64,000 bases of DNA from Flavobacterium aquiphilum (GCF_027111335.1 NZ_CP114288.1:248001-312000); one strand, 5' to 3'. Numbered from the stretch's first letter, positions 46,614 through 55,958 are shown. Notes: a model not told the origin generated them from the letters alone. Translations and numbers: made by a program.

Positions 46614-46895
46614 TTAAAACCAACCTCTCTTTCCTACTTGGTAGGTTTGATAAAACTCCTCATCCGACTTAGTCAAATAAATAATTCCTTCAATCAAGCC
46701 AATAGTACTTCCTACGATTCCGCAAGTAATTACAGTAATGATAAGTTGAATTATTCCTTCCTGAGTATAACCTAAAACGAACTTATGTATCCCTAGTCCT
46801 CCAAATAAAATAGCTAAAATTCCAGCTAAAACTTTTTTGTTTTCCTGTTGAATTGGCTGTGGCCTATTCCAATCTTCTTGTCTTGAATTTTCCAT
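46614..46895 (-). CDS. TM2 domain protein
   Basis: 93 residues. After a short polar, Gln-rich N-terminus it has two membrane helices with the TM2 pattern: KVLAGILAILFGGLGIHKF, GYTQEGIIQLII, CGIVGSTIGLIEGI and YLTKSDEEF. Function is not established. It follows the DUF805 gene by 3 bases, so the two are surely co-transcribed. Confidence 0.88.
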   Translation of the reverse strand: MENSRQEDWNRPQPIQQENKKVLAGILAILFGGLGIHKFVLGYTQEGIIQLIITVITCGIVGSTIGLIEGIIYLTKSDEEFYQTYQVGKRGWF

Positions 46896-46898
46896 AAT

Positions 46899-47306
46899 TT
46901 AATATTCAGTTTGTCCTATATTATTTATCTCATCAAAGTTGCTTTTTGGATCAGTTCCATATTCGTTCTCTCCTGCATTTCCTTCTTGGCAAAGCAACAC
47001 TAGCAACCAAATTGAACCTATCAAAGGAATCAAAGCAATAAAGAAAAACCATCCACTTTTACCTACATCATGTAAACGTCTAACACCAACTGCTAAACCT
47101 GGTAAAAAAACTGCAAATGAGTAAGCAAGGTAAACATAACCATAAGGCAGTGGCTCAAAATTTAATCCTGTTACTTTGTCAATAATCGTTGCAACAATTA
47201 GAAAAATAATTTGTGCCAATAAAAAATACCAATACTCACTTCGTCTGGCTCTTCCTGAAAAATTTGCATAGTTTTCAAAAACCACTTTTTTGTAATATTC
47301 AAACAT
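46899..47306 (-). CDS. DUF805 membrane protein
   Basis: 135 residues. It begins MFEYYKKVVFENYANFSGRA with RRSEYWYF, the DUF805 signature. Four hydrophobic segments follow, with the conserved RRLHDVGKSGWF loop between the third and fourth. Function unknown. First gene of the small membrane-protein set. Confidence 0.9.
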   Translation of the reverse strand: MFEYYKKVVFENYANFSGRARRSEYWYFLLAQIIFLIVATIIDKVTGLNFEPLPYGYVYLAYSFAVFLPGLAVGVRRLHDVGKSGWFFFIALIPLIGSIWLLVLLCQEGNAGENEYGTDPKSNFDEINNIGQTEY

Positions 47307-47393
47307 AATCTTTTTTTAATAGGTTAATAATGCCTCCTAAATTATAAAAAATATCACAAAATTCTAATTTTAAACCATTAAAATCTTACAACT

Positions 47394-48344
47394 TTACTTT
47401 TTCCCGTACAAAGCTTTAATCTTATCAACTATAACCTGCGCCAATCGTTCATGACTTTCGTAAGTCCAACCGGCAATGTGCGGTGTTAAAATCACTTTTC
47501 GTCCATCCAATAAATATTGAAAAGCTTCGGGTGTATTTTTATTTTGAAAAAGGTTTTCGAAAGACAGTTTCTCGTATTCCAAAACATCCAGTCCTGCGCC
47601 GAGCACTTTTCCGGACTGCATCGCGGTAACCAAATCGGCAGTAATGATGTTCTTGCCTCTGGAAGTATTGATAATCCAAATGTTTTTTGCGAAAGCGTTA
47701 ATAAAATCCGAATTGACCATCTTATCCGTTATAGGAGTCCAAGGAATATGCAAACTCAAAACATCTGTTTTTTGTTGTAATTCCTGTAACGAAACCTGTC
47801 TTGCATTGGCATCGCCAACATTTTCTTTGATGTCATAACACAAAACTTCCACATCAAAACCACGGAGTTTTTTGGCAAACGCTTTTCCCATGTTTCCATA
47901 CCCGATAATCCCAACGGTTTTCCCATCAAGTTCATGGCCACGATTCTTTTCCCTATTCCATTCTCCAGAACGGATTTCGCTATCGGCAATGTTTAATTTG
48001 TTGAACAATGACAATATCATCCCCAAAGTGTGTTCGGCAACCGCATTGCAATTTCCCTCGGGAGCAGCAATCAGCGCAATATTCTTTGAAGCTGCATAAT
48101 CACAATCGATGCTTTCCAGTCCGGCTCCAACCCGGGCAATAAACTGTAAATTGGTCGCTTTGTCCAAAAACTGTTTGTCTATTTTAAAACGGCTTCGAAT
48201 AACGATTCCTTGATAGTCTTGAATTTTGGCTTCAATTTCTTGTTTTGTAGAAGTAAAATCGGCGTGATTGATAAAACCAGCCTGTTCCAATTGATTCCAA
48301 AGTAAAGGATGGTTGCTATCAATATGAAGAATTTTGATGTCCAT
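47394..48344 (-). CDS. D-isomer-specific 2-hydroxyacid dehydrogenase
   Basis: 316 residues. NAD-binding motif VGIIGYGNMGKAFAKKL, catalytic Arg in IVIRSRF/WIINTSRGKN region, Glu in LDVLEYEKL and His in LTPHIAGWT. Related to phosphoglycerate, glycerate and lactate dehydrogenases. The length is that of the single-domain pair without an ACT regulatory domain, so it is not the full SerA type. It oxidises or reduces a 2-hydroxy/2-keto acid; substrate not known. Divergent from nhaA. Confidence 0.9.
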   Translation of the reverse strand: MDIKILHIDSNHPLLWNQLEQAGFINHADFTSTKQEIEAKIQDYQGIVIRSRFKIDKQFLDKATNLQFIARVGAGLESIDCDYAASKNIALIAAPEGNCNAVAEHTLGMILSLFNKLNIADSEIRSGEWNREKNRGHELDGKTVGIIGYGNMGKAFAKKLRGFDVEVLCYDIKENVGDANARQVSLQELQQKTDVLSLHIPWTPITDKMVNSDFINAFAKNIWIINTSRGKNIITADLVTAMQSGKVLGAGLDVLEYEKLSFENLFQNKNTPEAFQYLLDGRKVILTPHIAGWTYESHERLAQVIVDKIKALYGKK

Positions 48345-48467
48345 AAAAAGGGATTACAGAATTAGAGCCTCAAAATTAATTAAAAAATCACGGTTTATGC
48401 CTTGAAGCCCGAATAATTAACCTACAATTCTTAAATTAGCAATTCATTATTAAAGTAAATCTTCGAA

Positions 48468-49631
48468 ATGAAATTAACCCAAACATTTACTGAATTTTTT
48501 CAAAGCGAAAAGGCGGGCGGTCTTCTTCTCCTTTTTGCAACCGTTATGTCCTTATTGTTGGCTAATTCGTCTTTTCAGACAGAATATATTGCCTTTTGGG
48601 AAACAGAAATCGGACACCATTCCATTACGCATTGGATTAATGACGGGTTAATGACTATTTTCTTTTTACTGATCGGATTAGAATTGGAAAGGGAAATGTA
48701 TGATGGCGAATTGGCCAATATCAAAAATGCTATTCTTCCAATTTTTGGAGCATTTGGCGGTATGATTGTTCCCGCAGGAATCTTTCTGGCATTGAATTAC
48801 GGAACGTTAACACAAAACGGAGCCGGGATTCCTATGGCGACAGACATCGCATTTGCCATTGGGATTCTGTCTTTATTAGGTAATCGAATTCCAGCCTCAT
48901 TAAAAGTATTCCTGACCGCACTTGCCGTTATTGACGATTTGGGTGCCATTCTTGTTATTGCCCTATTTTATACGCAAACCATTGCTTTTGTAAACTTGAT
49001 TATTGCTTTTGTAATCATGGGATTATTGTTTATCCTAAACCGTCGCAAAGTACATCATCTGGCTCCCTATTTAATTGGCGGTGCTTTTATGTGGTATTTT
49101 ATGCTAAACTCAGGTGTACACGCGACCATCACCGGAGTGTTATTAGCCTTTGTGATTCCATTTGGCAATGGCGGAAAAAAAACGGCTTCGTACAGACTGC
49201 AACATTTTTTACACAAACCCGTAGCCTTTATCATTCTCCCTTTATTTGCTGTAGCCAATACCTGCATCGCCATAAATTCAAACTGGTACGAAGGTTTGAG
49301 CCATGAAAATTCAATCGGGATTATTTTAGGGCTAGTGATAGGAAAACCTTTGGGAATTTGGTTCTTTTCATTCATTGCCGTTGCATTGGGCATTTGCACG
49401 CTGCCAAGAGACCTTCGGTGGAGAAATATTTTAGGAGCTGGAATGTTAGGAGGAATAGGATTTACGATGTCTATTTTCATCACCCTTTTGGCTTTCAAAA
49501 ATGATGGTGAGGAAGTAATCACTTATTCCAAAATAGCCATTTTGCTTGCTTCTTTTTTATCCGGTATCATTGGTTTTTTATGGCTGAAATCCACTTTAAA
49601 AGCTCCGTCAAAATCGACTAAAATCAAATAA
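48468..49631 (+). CDS. nhaA: Na+/H+ antiporter NhaA
   Basis: 387 residues, about 12 membrane helices. It exports Na+ in exchange for H+ across the inner membrane. Signature segments: WINDGLMTIFFLLIGLELE, GIPMATDIAFAIGILSLLG and LTALAVIDDLGAI with the paired Asp of the ion-binding site, and GMLGGIGFTMSIFITLLAF near the end. Full length for the family. Single gene. Confidence 0.97.
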   Translation: MKLTQTFTEFFQSEKAGGLLLLFATVMSLLLANSSFQTEYIAFWETEIGHHSITHWINDGLMTIFFLLIGLELEREMYDGELANIKNAILPIFGAFGGMIVPAGIFLALNYGTLTQNGAGIPMATDIAFAIGILSLLGNRIPASLKVFLTALAVIDDLGAILVIALFYTQTIAFVNLIIAFVIMGLLFILNRRKVHHLAPYLIGGAFMWYFMLNSGVHATITGVLLAFVIPFGNGGKKTASYRLQHFLHKPVAFIILPLFAVANTCIAINSNWYEGLSHENSIGIILGLVIGKPLGIWFFSFIAVALGICTLPRDLRWRNILGAGMLGGIGFTMSIFITLLAFKNDGEEVITYSKIAILLASFLSGIIGFLWLKSTLKAPSKSTKIK

Positions 49632-49738
49632 GTAGGATAAAAAACGTATTAAATAAATTCAAAAGAGAAATTTTATCCTTTCCTTTGTTACGCCATTACT
49701 TACAAGTATTGAACTAAAAACCTGTAAGAAAACATCGA

Positions 49739-50398
49739 ATGAAAAAAGTTTATTTTATCCCTTTGTTGTGTTTTGTCTTTCTGTTCCAAAGCTGCTTTGA
49801 AGTCATTGAAGAAGTAAAAATGAAAGACGACGGTTCGGGGCATTTTAATTTCGTAATCAATTTTAGCCAAAGCAAAACTAAAATCAATTCGATTTTGAAA
49901 ATGCAAAAAGTCAACGGCTATATCATTCCTTCCAAAGAAGAAATTATAAAAGAAGCCTCGAAAATAGAAGAATTGGCACAAAACACCACAGGAATTTCCA
50001 ACGTAAAAACCAATATCGATTTAACGAACTATATTTTTACAATTGATTTGGATTTCCAAAAAATAAGCAATCTCAATTCGGTCTTTTTAAAACTTAAAAA
50101 TAGCAAAAAAATAAACCAACCAATTGCAACAGATTATTTTACATTCACTGATAAAAAATTTGTCCGAAGCCAAAAAGTGCCAATAAAAGCCTTATACGAT
50201 AAATTGGAAAAAGCAGACAAGGAAGTTTTTCAAACCGCCAAATACACTGCGGTTTACAAATTTGATTCGACCATCAAATCCTTTTCCAACAAAAATGCAG
50301 TCACATCAAAAAGCAACAAAGCTATCAAACTGAACGGTTCGGTAATAAACGTGATTAACGGAAGCGAAAAAATAGAAAATACAATTACCCTCAACTAA
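49739..50398 (+). CDS. Hypothetical lipoprotein
   Basis: 219 residues, family not recognised. The signal MKKVYFIPLLCFVFLFQSC ends in a Cys at position 19 that suits lipidation (QSC), followed by FEVIEEVKMKDDGSG. The rest is polar and Lys-rich, alternating helix and strand, with no obvious catalytic motif. It precedes the next exported-protein gene by 6 bases and so is the first gene of a three-gene unit. Confidence 0.7.
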   Translation: MKKVYFIPLLCFVFLFQSCFEVIEEVKMKDDGSGHFNFVINFSQSKTKINSILKMQKVNGYIIPSKEEIIKEASKIEELAQNTTGISNVKTNIDLTNYIFTIDLDFQKISNLNSVFLKLKNSKKINQPIATDYFTFTDKKFVRSQKVPIKALYDKLEKADKEVFQTAKYTAVYKFDSTIKSFSNKNAVTSKSNKAIKLNGSVINVINGSEKIENTITLN

Positions 50399-50404
50399 AT
50401 AAAG

Positions 50405-52396
50405 ATGAAAAAATATACCCTACTCCTTGTTATTCTTTTCTGCTCAACAATAAAAGCCCAAGATTTGGCCAGCAAAGTTCCGGACAATGCTCCTTTTGCC
50501 ATGTGTTTTAACGGCAAAAACTTTAACGACAAAGTTGCAATCAAAACCATTCAGGAATATCCTTGGGTACAAGAATTATTGGAAAAAGAATTAAAATTTT
50601 TGCCAAAAGATTTAACTCAGACCGGCATTGACATAGCCAACAAACAGTATCATTATTACATCAACAAAGACTCTGTGATGAATTATGTGATTATGATTCC
50701 GCTAAATAATGTGTCTTTGTTCGAAAAAATTATTCAAGCCAAATATGGAGAAAACTTTAAAGTAAAAAAACAAAGTTCCTACAGTAGTATTTCCTCTTCC
50801 AAAAATCATCATTTGGCATGGAATGATAAATTTGCTATTATGGTAAATGCTTCATATACCAAGCCAAAAAAATCTATTTACTCTGAAACAGAGCCTTATT
50901 CTGATTTAACAAACATCGATACTACAGCAGTTTTTGTAGACTCAGTAGCAATAGCTGACGAAACTCCTAAAAAAGAAGAAATTAAACCAACTCCTGATCC
51001 TGATAAAAAAGGAAAAAACACAAAAGGAAAGAAGACGAATAAAACAAAAGGAGATCCTGCGGTTGTTGAGCGTACTGAAGAAGAAATTTATGCTGCTCAG
51101 GATAAAGCCCACGCCGAATTGGAAGAAACCAATAAAAAATTATTTGAACTCGAATTAAAGAAAACCGATTCCATCGAAAGATTAAAAATTAATCCGGTTG
51201 TTGATTTGATTTTCAAAGAAGCCTTTGATTCCAAAACAGAAATAACCGCAGTAAATTCAACTGTATTTAAGAACAACAACCCTAAATCCGATTTTTATAT
51301 TTTCGCCGATTTGGATGCATTAACTTCACAGTTATATACCAGTTTTCTAGGATCAAATTCTGCTTTGGCGGGAATTTACAAAAACGGTATCCTCAATAGT
51401 AATTTCCACATGAATGGCTATTTTGAAAAAGACAAAATCCGATTAAATCAGGTAATATCGCCAAAAAACGATGAAACAAAAAAATCGTATGACGAAATAT
51501 GTGATTCAAAAATTGACAAAAACCTATTGAATTATGTAGGCAACAATGTTCTGGGATATTACTCTATTGCAATGAATACGGAAGCTATTATGAACTACGA
51601 ATACAAAGTTCTTAAAACCACTTTGAATTCTGTTTACCAATCCTATACCAAAGAAGCAAGCGGCAACGAGGCCGATGTTTTGATTGATGCTGTTGCTTTG
51701 TTTTTGGACGAAAAAGCCATTGCCGACCTCATTCCAGGGAACGCTCTTTTTGTTCTCCATGACCTCAAAAAAGTAAATCGTGATTATATTCACATCGATT
51801 ATGATGAAAATTATCAGCAAATAGAAACCAAAGGCACCAGAGACGAAATTCAGCCAAACTTTTCGTTTCTTATTAATACCCGAAATGAGTCTTTTGTAAA
51901 CAAATTGCTTCAACTTCCTTTAAACAAAAGCAAATTTACCGCGACTGATTATCAATTGACCAATGGATATTACACCATTCATTTTGAAAAAGACAACCTG
52001 TTGGAGAACTTATATCTCGGATTGAAAAATGGCGTGGTAATGATAACCACTTCAAAAGAAAATATCGAAAACCTCATCCATCAAACCGTAATGCCACTTC
52101 GTTCCGATTTCAAGAAATCCATTTCCAAAAACAATTCGGCAGCCTGGTTTGATGTTCAAAAAATAATTGAAGCATCCAAAACTGAAATTGACAAGGACAC
52201 CAAAAGCAATTATTATGATATTGCTTTGAGAAATGCCGGCGAAATCACAGTAGAATCCAAATTCAAAAATAGTGCTATTGTTTCGGACGCGCTATACACT
52301 ATCAAGGGAGAGCACGCCAACAGTCTGCAGTATATCTTTGATATTATTAATGAATTTTATATCGAAAATAAAAAAGCAACAAAAGCTACCGAATAA
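50405..52396 (+). CDS. Hypothetical exported protein (possibly DUF4836-like)
   Basis: 663 residues. The signal peptide ends STIKAQ near residue 19. It opens SKVPDNAPFAMCFNGKNF, reminiscent of proteins annotated DUF4836, but I am not sure of that. Residues of about 185-265 form a Lys/Pro/Glu-rich linker and coiled coil (KPTPDPDKKGKNTKGKKTN, AHAELEETNKKLFELEL). The C-terminal half is globular with strands typical of a repeated domain. Located in the second position of a unit with the lipoprotein at 49739 and the protein at 52401. Function unknown. Confidence 0.65.
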   Translation: MKKYTLLLVILFCSTIKAQDLASKVPDNAPFAMCFNGKNFNDKVAIKTIQEYPWVQELLEKELKFLPKDLTQTGIDIANKQYHYYINKDSVMNYVIMIPLNNVSLFEKIIQAKYGENFKVKKQSSYSSISSSKNHHLAWNDKFAIMVNASYTKPKKSIYSETEPYSDLTNIDTTAVFVDSVAIADETPKKEEIKPTPDPDKKGKNTKGKKTNKTKGDPAVVERTEEEIYAAQDKAHAELEETNKKLFELELKKTDSIERLKINPVVDLIFKEAFDSKTEITAVNSTVFKNNNPKSDFYIFADLDALTSQLYTSFLGSNSALAGIYKNGILNSNFHMNGYFEKDKIRLNQVISPKNDETKKSYDEICDSKIDKNLLNYVGNNVLGYYSIAMNTEAIMNYEYKVLKTTLNSVYQSYTKEASGNEADVLIDAVALFLDEKAIADLIPGNALFVLHDLKKVNRDYIHIDYDENYQQIETKGTRDEIQPNFSFLINTRNESFVNKLLQLPLNKSKFTATDYQLTNGYYTIHFEKDNLLENLYLGLKNGVVMITTSKENIENLIHQTVMPLRSDFKKSISKNNSAAWFDVQKIIEASKTEIDKDTKSNYYDIALRNAGEITVESKFKNSAIVSDALYTIKGEHANSLQYIFDIINEFYIENKKATKATE

Positions 52397-52400
52397 TTTA

Positions 52401-53774
52401 ATGAAGCGACCAAAAAGTTATCATTACAGAATTGCCACACTCCTTATTGTCATTGGGAGTGTGTTTTTTTTATATTGGTATGGCTATCACAAAGTTTTTG
52501 AAGAAAAATGCATTCCTCAAAATACCGATCGAGTTATTGTAGCCGATGCAAAAAACATTCGGAATTATTTTGCTATTTCTTATCTAAAAAATCCTTCTGA
52601 ATGGCAATGGAAGAAACCAGAAACTAAATTTGAAAAGCTTTTCGAACTTTCTGATTTCGGAATAAAAGCACCCGATTATTTTGCTTTTTTTCACATCGAA
52701 AACCAACCCGGTTCACAATGGTTTATTGCATTAAAAATTGAAAATGAAACCACATTTGAAAAAGCCATAACTAAAACTAACTTTAATCAAACCGAGCTTC
52801 AAAACGGGATGAGTTCCTATTATTCTAAGTCAAAAGCACTTTTTATAGTAAAATATTCGGATCAAATTCTGGTTTCTAACATTTCTGAGAAACAAAAACA
52901 AATTGCATTACAAACAGCCGAAAATTTATTTATCAAAAAGCTTTTTTTGGATACCAAAAGAATAAAAAAAACGATAGATACAAACAATGCAGTAACGTTT
53001 TGGATTAAAAAAAATAGCATTCTGGAAAAGGACGGAATCCTAAATCTGAAATTGGAAGACAACGAAATAACAGTTGACGGCTTTCTCGCATTGAAACCAA
53101 AATTCAAAAAAGAATTTCAATTCTCTCAAAATCCAAATGCATTATTGTCACTAGGATTTAATTTCGAAATGATTCGGGGGCAAAACATCCTCAAACAAAA
53201 TTCAGCTAAAATCAATAAAATGCTGGGTTTTGATTTAGATTCCATTTTAGTCCGCAACCCGACCAAAACAGAATTAGTATTAAACAAAATCATTGAGAAG
53301 AAGGATTCGGCTATCAGTTACGACTATGACGATGATTTTAATCCGATCAAAAAAGTAACTGTCAGTACTAACCCTGAACCATCTTTTTGCTTTTCGATCC
53401 AGACCGTTGATTCCAAAAAAATCTATAATTACCTGAAAACTCAAAATACAATTGACAATCATTCGGTTTTTGTCAATTTTCCTTTGGCACAAACCAAAGC
53501 TTTCGTCGAAGACAATTCTTTTAAACTGGAAGCCAATCTAACAAAAACTGAAAATTCTCAAATTTCTGTTCCTAAAATTGGATATTTATATATTCATCTT
53601 GACAAACTGAAAACCAAAGACTGGCGCTTCATCATTGCCAAAAACAAAATTTTTTCCTTTTTTCAATCTTTTGAAACTTTAAAAATCAATCTTTCACCAA
53701 AAAACAATTTAATTCATTTTCAGGCACGTTTGAAAGCAAAAGACAGAAAAAACTTAATTTCCATTATGAAATAA
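52401..53774 (+). CDS. Hypothetical membrane-anchored protein
   Basis: 457 residues with start at 52401 (MKRPKSYHYRIATLLIVIGS), giving one N-terminal anchor at about residues 11-29. The longer open frame to 52272 overlaps the previous gene and is unlikely. The soluble part begins IPQNTDRVIVADAKNIRNYF and has a GSQWFIALKIENETTFEKAI segment. It resembles the upstream protein in layout, suggesting distant paralogy. No enzymatic motif is seen. It begins 4 bases after the preceding stop. Confidence 0.65.
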   Translation: MKRPKSYHYRIATLLIVIGSVFFLYWYGYHKVFEEKCIPQNTDRVIVADAKNIRNYFAISYLKNPSEWQWKKPETKFEKLFELSDFGIKAPDYFAFFHIENQPGSQWFIALKIENETTFEKAITKTNFNQTELQNGMSSYYSKSKALFIVKYSDQILVSNISEKQKQIALQTAENLFIKKLFLDTKRIKKTIDTNNAVTFWIKKNSILEKDGILNLKLEDNEITVDGFLALKPKFKKEFQFSQNPNALLSLGFNFEMIRGQNILKQNSAKINKMLGFDLDSILVRNPTKTELVLNKIIEKKDSAISYDYDDDFNPIKKVTVSTNPEPSFCFSIQTVDSKKIYNYLKTQNTIDNHSVFVNFPLAQTKAFVEDNSFKLEANLTKTENSQISVPKIGYLYIHLDKLKTKDWRFIIAKNKIFSFFQSFETLKINLSPKNNLIHFQARLKAKDRKNLISIMK

Positions 53775-53825
53775 AGCAGTTTTTTTTAGATCTTTACAGA
53801 AGATGCAAAATAAAAACTTAAATTT

Positions 53826-53870
53826 CTCGTTAAATGCTTGACAGAAATTCTAAAACATTTACTTAACGAG
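53826..53870. promoter_or_regulatory. Inverted repeat upstream of the small barrel gene
   Basis: CTCGTTAA (53826-53833) and TTAACGAG (53863-53870), with ATG/CAT bases also near-symmetric inside. It lies 60 bases before the ATG at 53930. It could be an operator, or a hairpin ending the preceding transcript; no T run follows. Confidence 0.4.
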
Positions 53871-53929
53871 GGGTAAAAACTTAACCATGTATTTTTTGCC
53901 CTGTAATTTAAAAACTAAAAAGAAAGATT

Positions 53930-54424
53930 ATGAAAAAGCTAATTTTAATGATTGCCTTTGGCTTTCTATCAGTTGGTGCATTTGCACAAGCACCTCTTGA
54001 ACAAGGCGGAACACAATTAAACGCAGGTATAGGATTTTCGGGATGGGGAGTGCCTGTCTATTTTGGTCTTGATTACGGGATTGCAAGAGATTGGACTCTT
54101 GGAGGTCAATTATCTTTTCAAACAGATAATTACGCATATCAAAACAATCATTATAATTCCCATGCAGTAGGAATTGGTGCCAATGGAAATTACCATTTCA
54201 ACAGAATCTTAAATATGCCGAGCAATTTTAATTTCTACGCCGGAGCGAGTTTAACATACTATGCTTGGAGTAATGATAACGGTTATCATGATGATGATAC
54301 TGTTGGCCTTGGACTTCAGGTAGGTGGTCGTTATTTCTTTACCAAAAATTTTGGTATCAATCTTGAATTCGGAGGAAATACCGTAAACAGCGGTGGTAAA
54401 TTTGGAGTTACTTTCAAACTTTAA
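53930..54424 (+). CDS. Small outer-membrane beta-barrel protein
   Basis: 164 residues. The signal peptide ends VGAFAQ near residue 20. Eight or so amphipathic strands rich in Gly/Tyr/Phe (TQLNAGIGFSGWGVPVYFG, WTLGGQLSFQ, NFYAGASLTYYAW, VGLGLQVGGRYFF, INLEFGGNT) end with FGVTFKL, consistent with an OmpA/OmpX-like barrel without periplasmic domain. Function unknown. It has its own probable terminator and upstream inverted repeat. Confidence 0.8.
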   Translation: MKKLILMIAFGFLSVGAFAQAPLEQGGTQLNAGIGFSGWGVPVYFGLDYGIARDWTLGGQLSFQTDNYAYQNNHYNSHAVGIGANGNYHFNRILNMPSNFNFYAGASLTYYAWSNDNGYHDDDTVGLGLQVGGRYFFTKNFGINLEFGGNTVNSGGKFGVTFKL

Positions 54425-54449
54425 AATTATTTCAAATATAAGTTTTATA

Positions 54450-54482
54450 AAAAAACCATTCGCCGCGGCGAGTGGTTTTTTT
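54450..54482. terminator. Terminator between the small barrel gene and the convergent secreted-protein gene
   Basis: AAAACCA-TCGCC pairs with GGCGA-TGGTTTT with one mismatch pair, A-rich before and T8 after. It can act in both directions. Confidence 0.85.
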
Positions 54483-54511
54483 TATTCATGATAAATCTAA
54501 TTCAAAGAAAA

Positions 54512-54967
54512 TCATTTGATCCTCCTAAAAGTGACATTATATGATTTATTGTCCAAAGCGTCAGTATAAATGCCTACAAGTAGATCTTTATCTGCAACAT
54601 AATTTAACGATAAACTATAACCCGGTTTATCGTCTTGTCTGTAAATAACAAATATCCTCAAAACATCCGAAGACTGAGTCCAACCAGCTTTTTCGATAAA
54701 AACCAATTTCGAATTCGAATAATTTACTTCCAATCCTCCATTTTTCAAAAGTTCCAAAACTTGCAATTCAATCGCTGAATCATCCATTCCCCATTTCCCT
54801 CTGATTAAATTCTTATCCTGAATTATTGGATCATGATGCTTTTGAGAATGTTTAAAAACAATCGATGAATTCGGATTCATTTCACTTGCCTGAACCGAAA
54901 AAGGGATCATAACAAATCCAACGAAAAGAAGTAAAAACCCGCTAATTAAAAAAGTAATTTTTTGCAT
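54512..54967 (-). CDS. Hypothetical secreted protein
   Basis: 151 residues with start at 54967 (MQKITFLISGFLLLFVGFVM); an ATG at 54991 would add eight polar residues before the signal. The signal peptide ends SVQASE near residue 30. The mature part is small and strand-rich (IRGKWGMDDSAIELQVLELL, YSLSLNYVADKDLLVGIYTD, YNVTFRRIK), vaguely lipocalin-like, but no family is recognised. Confidence 0.6.
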   Translation of the reverse strand: MQKITFLISGFLLLFVGFVMIPFSVQASEMNPNSSIVFKHSQKHHDPIIQDKNLIRGKWGMDDSAIELQVLELLKNGGLEVNYSNSKLVFIEKAGWTQSSDVLRIFVIYRQDDKPGYSLSLNYVADKDLLVGIYTDALDNKSYNVTFRRIK

Positions 54968-55121
54968 GCTCTTATTTTTTAAGTTAAACAATAAACAGCA
55001 TTTAGGGCAAAAGAAAATTAATGAAAAACTTTAATTTTCAAAACTATAAAGGTATTTCTTTTTTTAGTTAAGTTATTCCAAAAAAATTAATTTACTGAAA
55101 TACAGAAAATTACAATTACTC

Positions 55122-55179
55122 AACGGCAAGGTTCGCAAACGAATCAAAACGAACGTAAAGCTCTTCGAACCTTTCGGTT
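55122..55179. repeat. Second copy of the CAAGGTTCG hairpin repeat
   Basis: AACGGCAAGGTTCG (55122-55135) pairs imperfectly with CGAACCTTTCGGTT (55166-55179), with GTAAAGCTCTT in the loop. It matches 40836-40882 in both arms and much of the loop. It lies 9 bases past the stop of the gene at 55188. Confidence 0.7.
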
Positions 55180-55187
55180 AAATGAGG

Positions 55188-55727
55188 CTATTCACGTTTA
55201 ATCTCGTGACCTACAAATTCTTCCAAAGTGGCAAACATTTCATCAACGGAAAGAACTTGGAAATCGGGATGGGATTTTAGAAAATTAGCATTCAAAGTAA
55301 CCAAGTTTTCTTCTATTTCAAAAAAAGCGTCTGTGTTAAGCAAATCCCGGGTTGGATTCACTCCTTCCAATTTTCCGTTCAGGAATTTATTAAGTTTTAT
55401 GCTGCTTATTAATTTTACTTTTTTCGATTGTTGTTGGAATAATTCCAAATGCTTTTCGGCGCCAATCAACGCTAAACCTTCTTTGATTAATTCGTTTAAC
55501 TCAGTATTCCAACCTGAGCTGTGGACGAATTTTGCAAAGTTTCCTGTAACATATTGGGTATAGTAATAATCCAAATAATAACTGGTCAAGGCGTCTTCGT
55601 GAATGAGTTCGTCATCGACACCTTCCTCACGCATTAGATTGATTACCGAAATATTGGAGTGAATGACATCCTGAAGATTTTCACTGTTGAAGGCTGTTTC
55701 CGAAACTATTATTCTGCCGAATTCCAT
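55188..55727 (-). CDS. DMP19-like protein (DUF4375)
   Basis: 179 residues, soluble and mostly helical, no signal peptide. The segment DALTSYYLDYYYTQYVTGNF with FVHSSGWN and GLALIGAEKHLELF resembles the DMP19 domain (DUF4375), a family with a DNA-mimic member in Neisseria. The assignment is by remembered pattern only. Acidic residues are common but the charge is not extreme. Monocistronic. Confidence 0.55.
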   Translation of the reverse strand: MEFGRIIVSETAFNSENLQDVIHSNISVINLMREEGVDDELIHEDALTSYYLDYYYTQYVTGNFAKFVHSSGWNTELNELIKEGLALIGAEKHLELFQQQSKKVKLISSIKLNKFLNGKLEGVNPTRDLLNTDAFFEIEENLVTLNANFLKSHPDFQVLSVDEMFATLEEFVGHEIKRE

Positions 55728-55787
55728 AGAGTTTGTTTTTAAATATTTGGCAAATTTCGGGTAAAATAACTAAGAACAGAAATGTTT

Positions 55788-55958
55788 TTAGTCTGCTTTC
55801 GAATCGTCACTGCTTTTTTGCTGATTCATTTTGGCAACCAAAGCTTTTAGACGCAAAGCTCTTTCTTTTTTCTCTTCCTGAAGTTTAGCCTTTTTCCGAT
55901 TGAGTAATTTGGTGTGTAAAGCCTTGTTTTTGGTATTTTTTTCGGGTCCTTTAGCCAT
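55788..55958 (-). CDS. Small basic protein of 56 residues
   Basis: ATG at 55958 to a TAA at 55788. It begins MAKGPEKNTKNKALHTKLLN and is Lys/Arg-rich (about one residue in three basic) and helical. A polar C-terminal tail with Ser/Asp follows (QQKSSDDSKAD). The composition resembles small nucleic-acid- or ribosome-associated proteins, but no family is recognised. Codon use matches neighbours. The open frame in another phase over the same bases (55847-56104) is a shadow. Confidence 0.6.
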   Translation of the reverse strand: MAKGPEKNTKNKALHTKLLNRKKAKLQEEKKERALRLKALVAKMNQQKSSDDSKAD

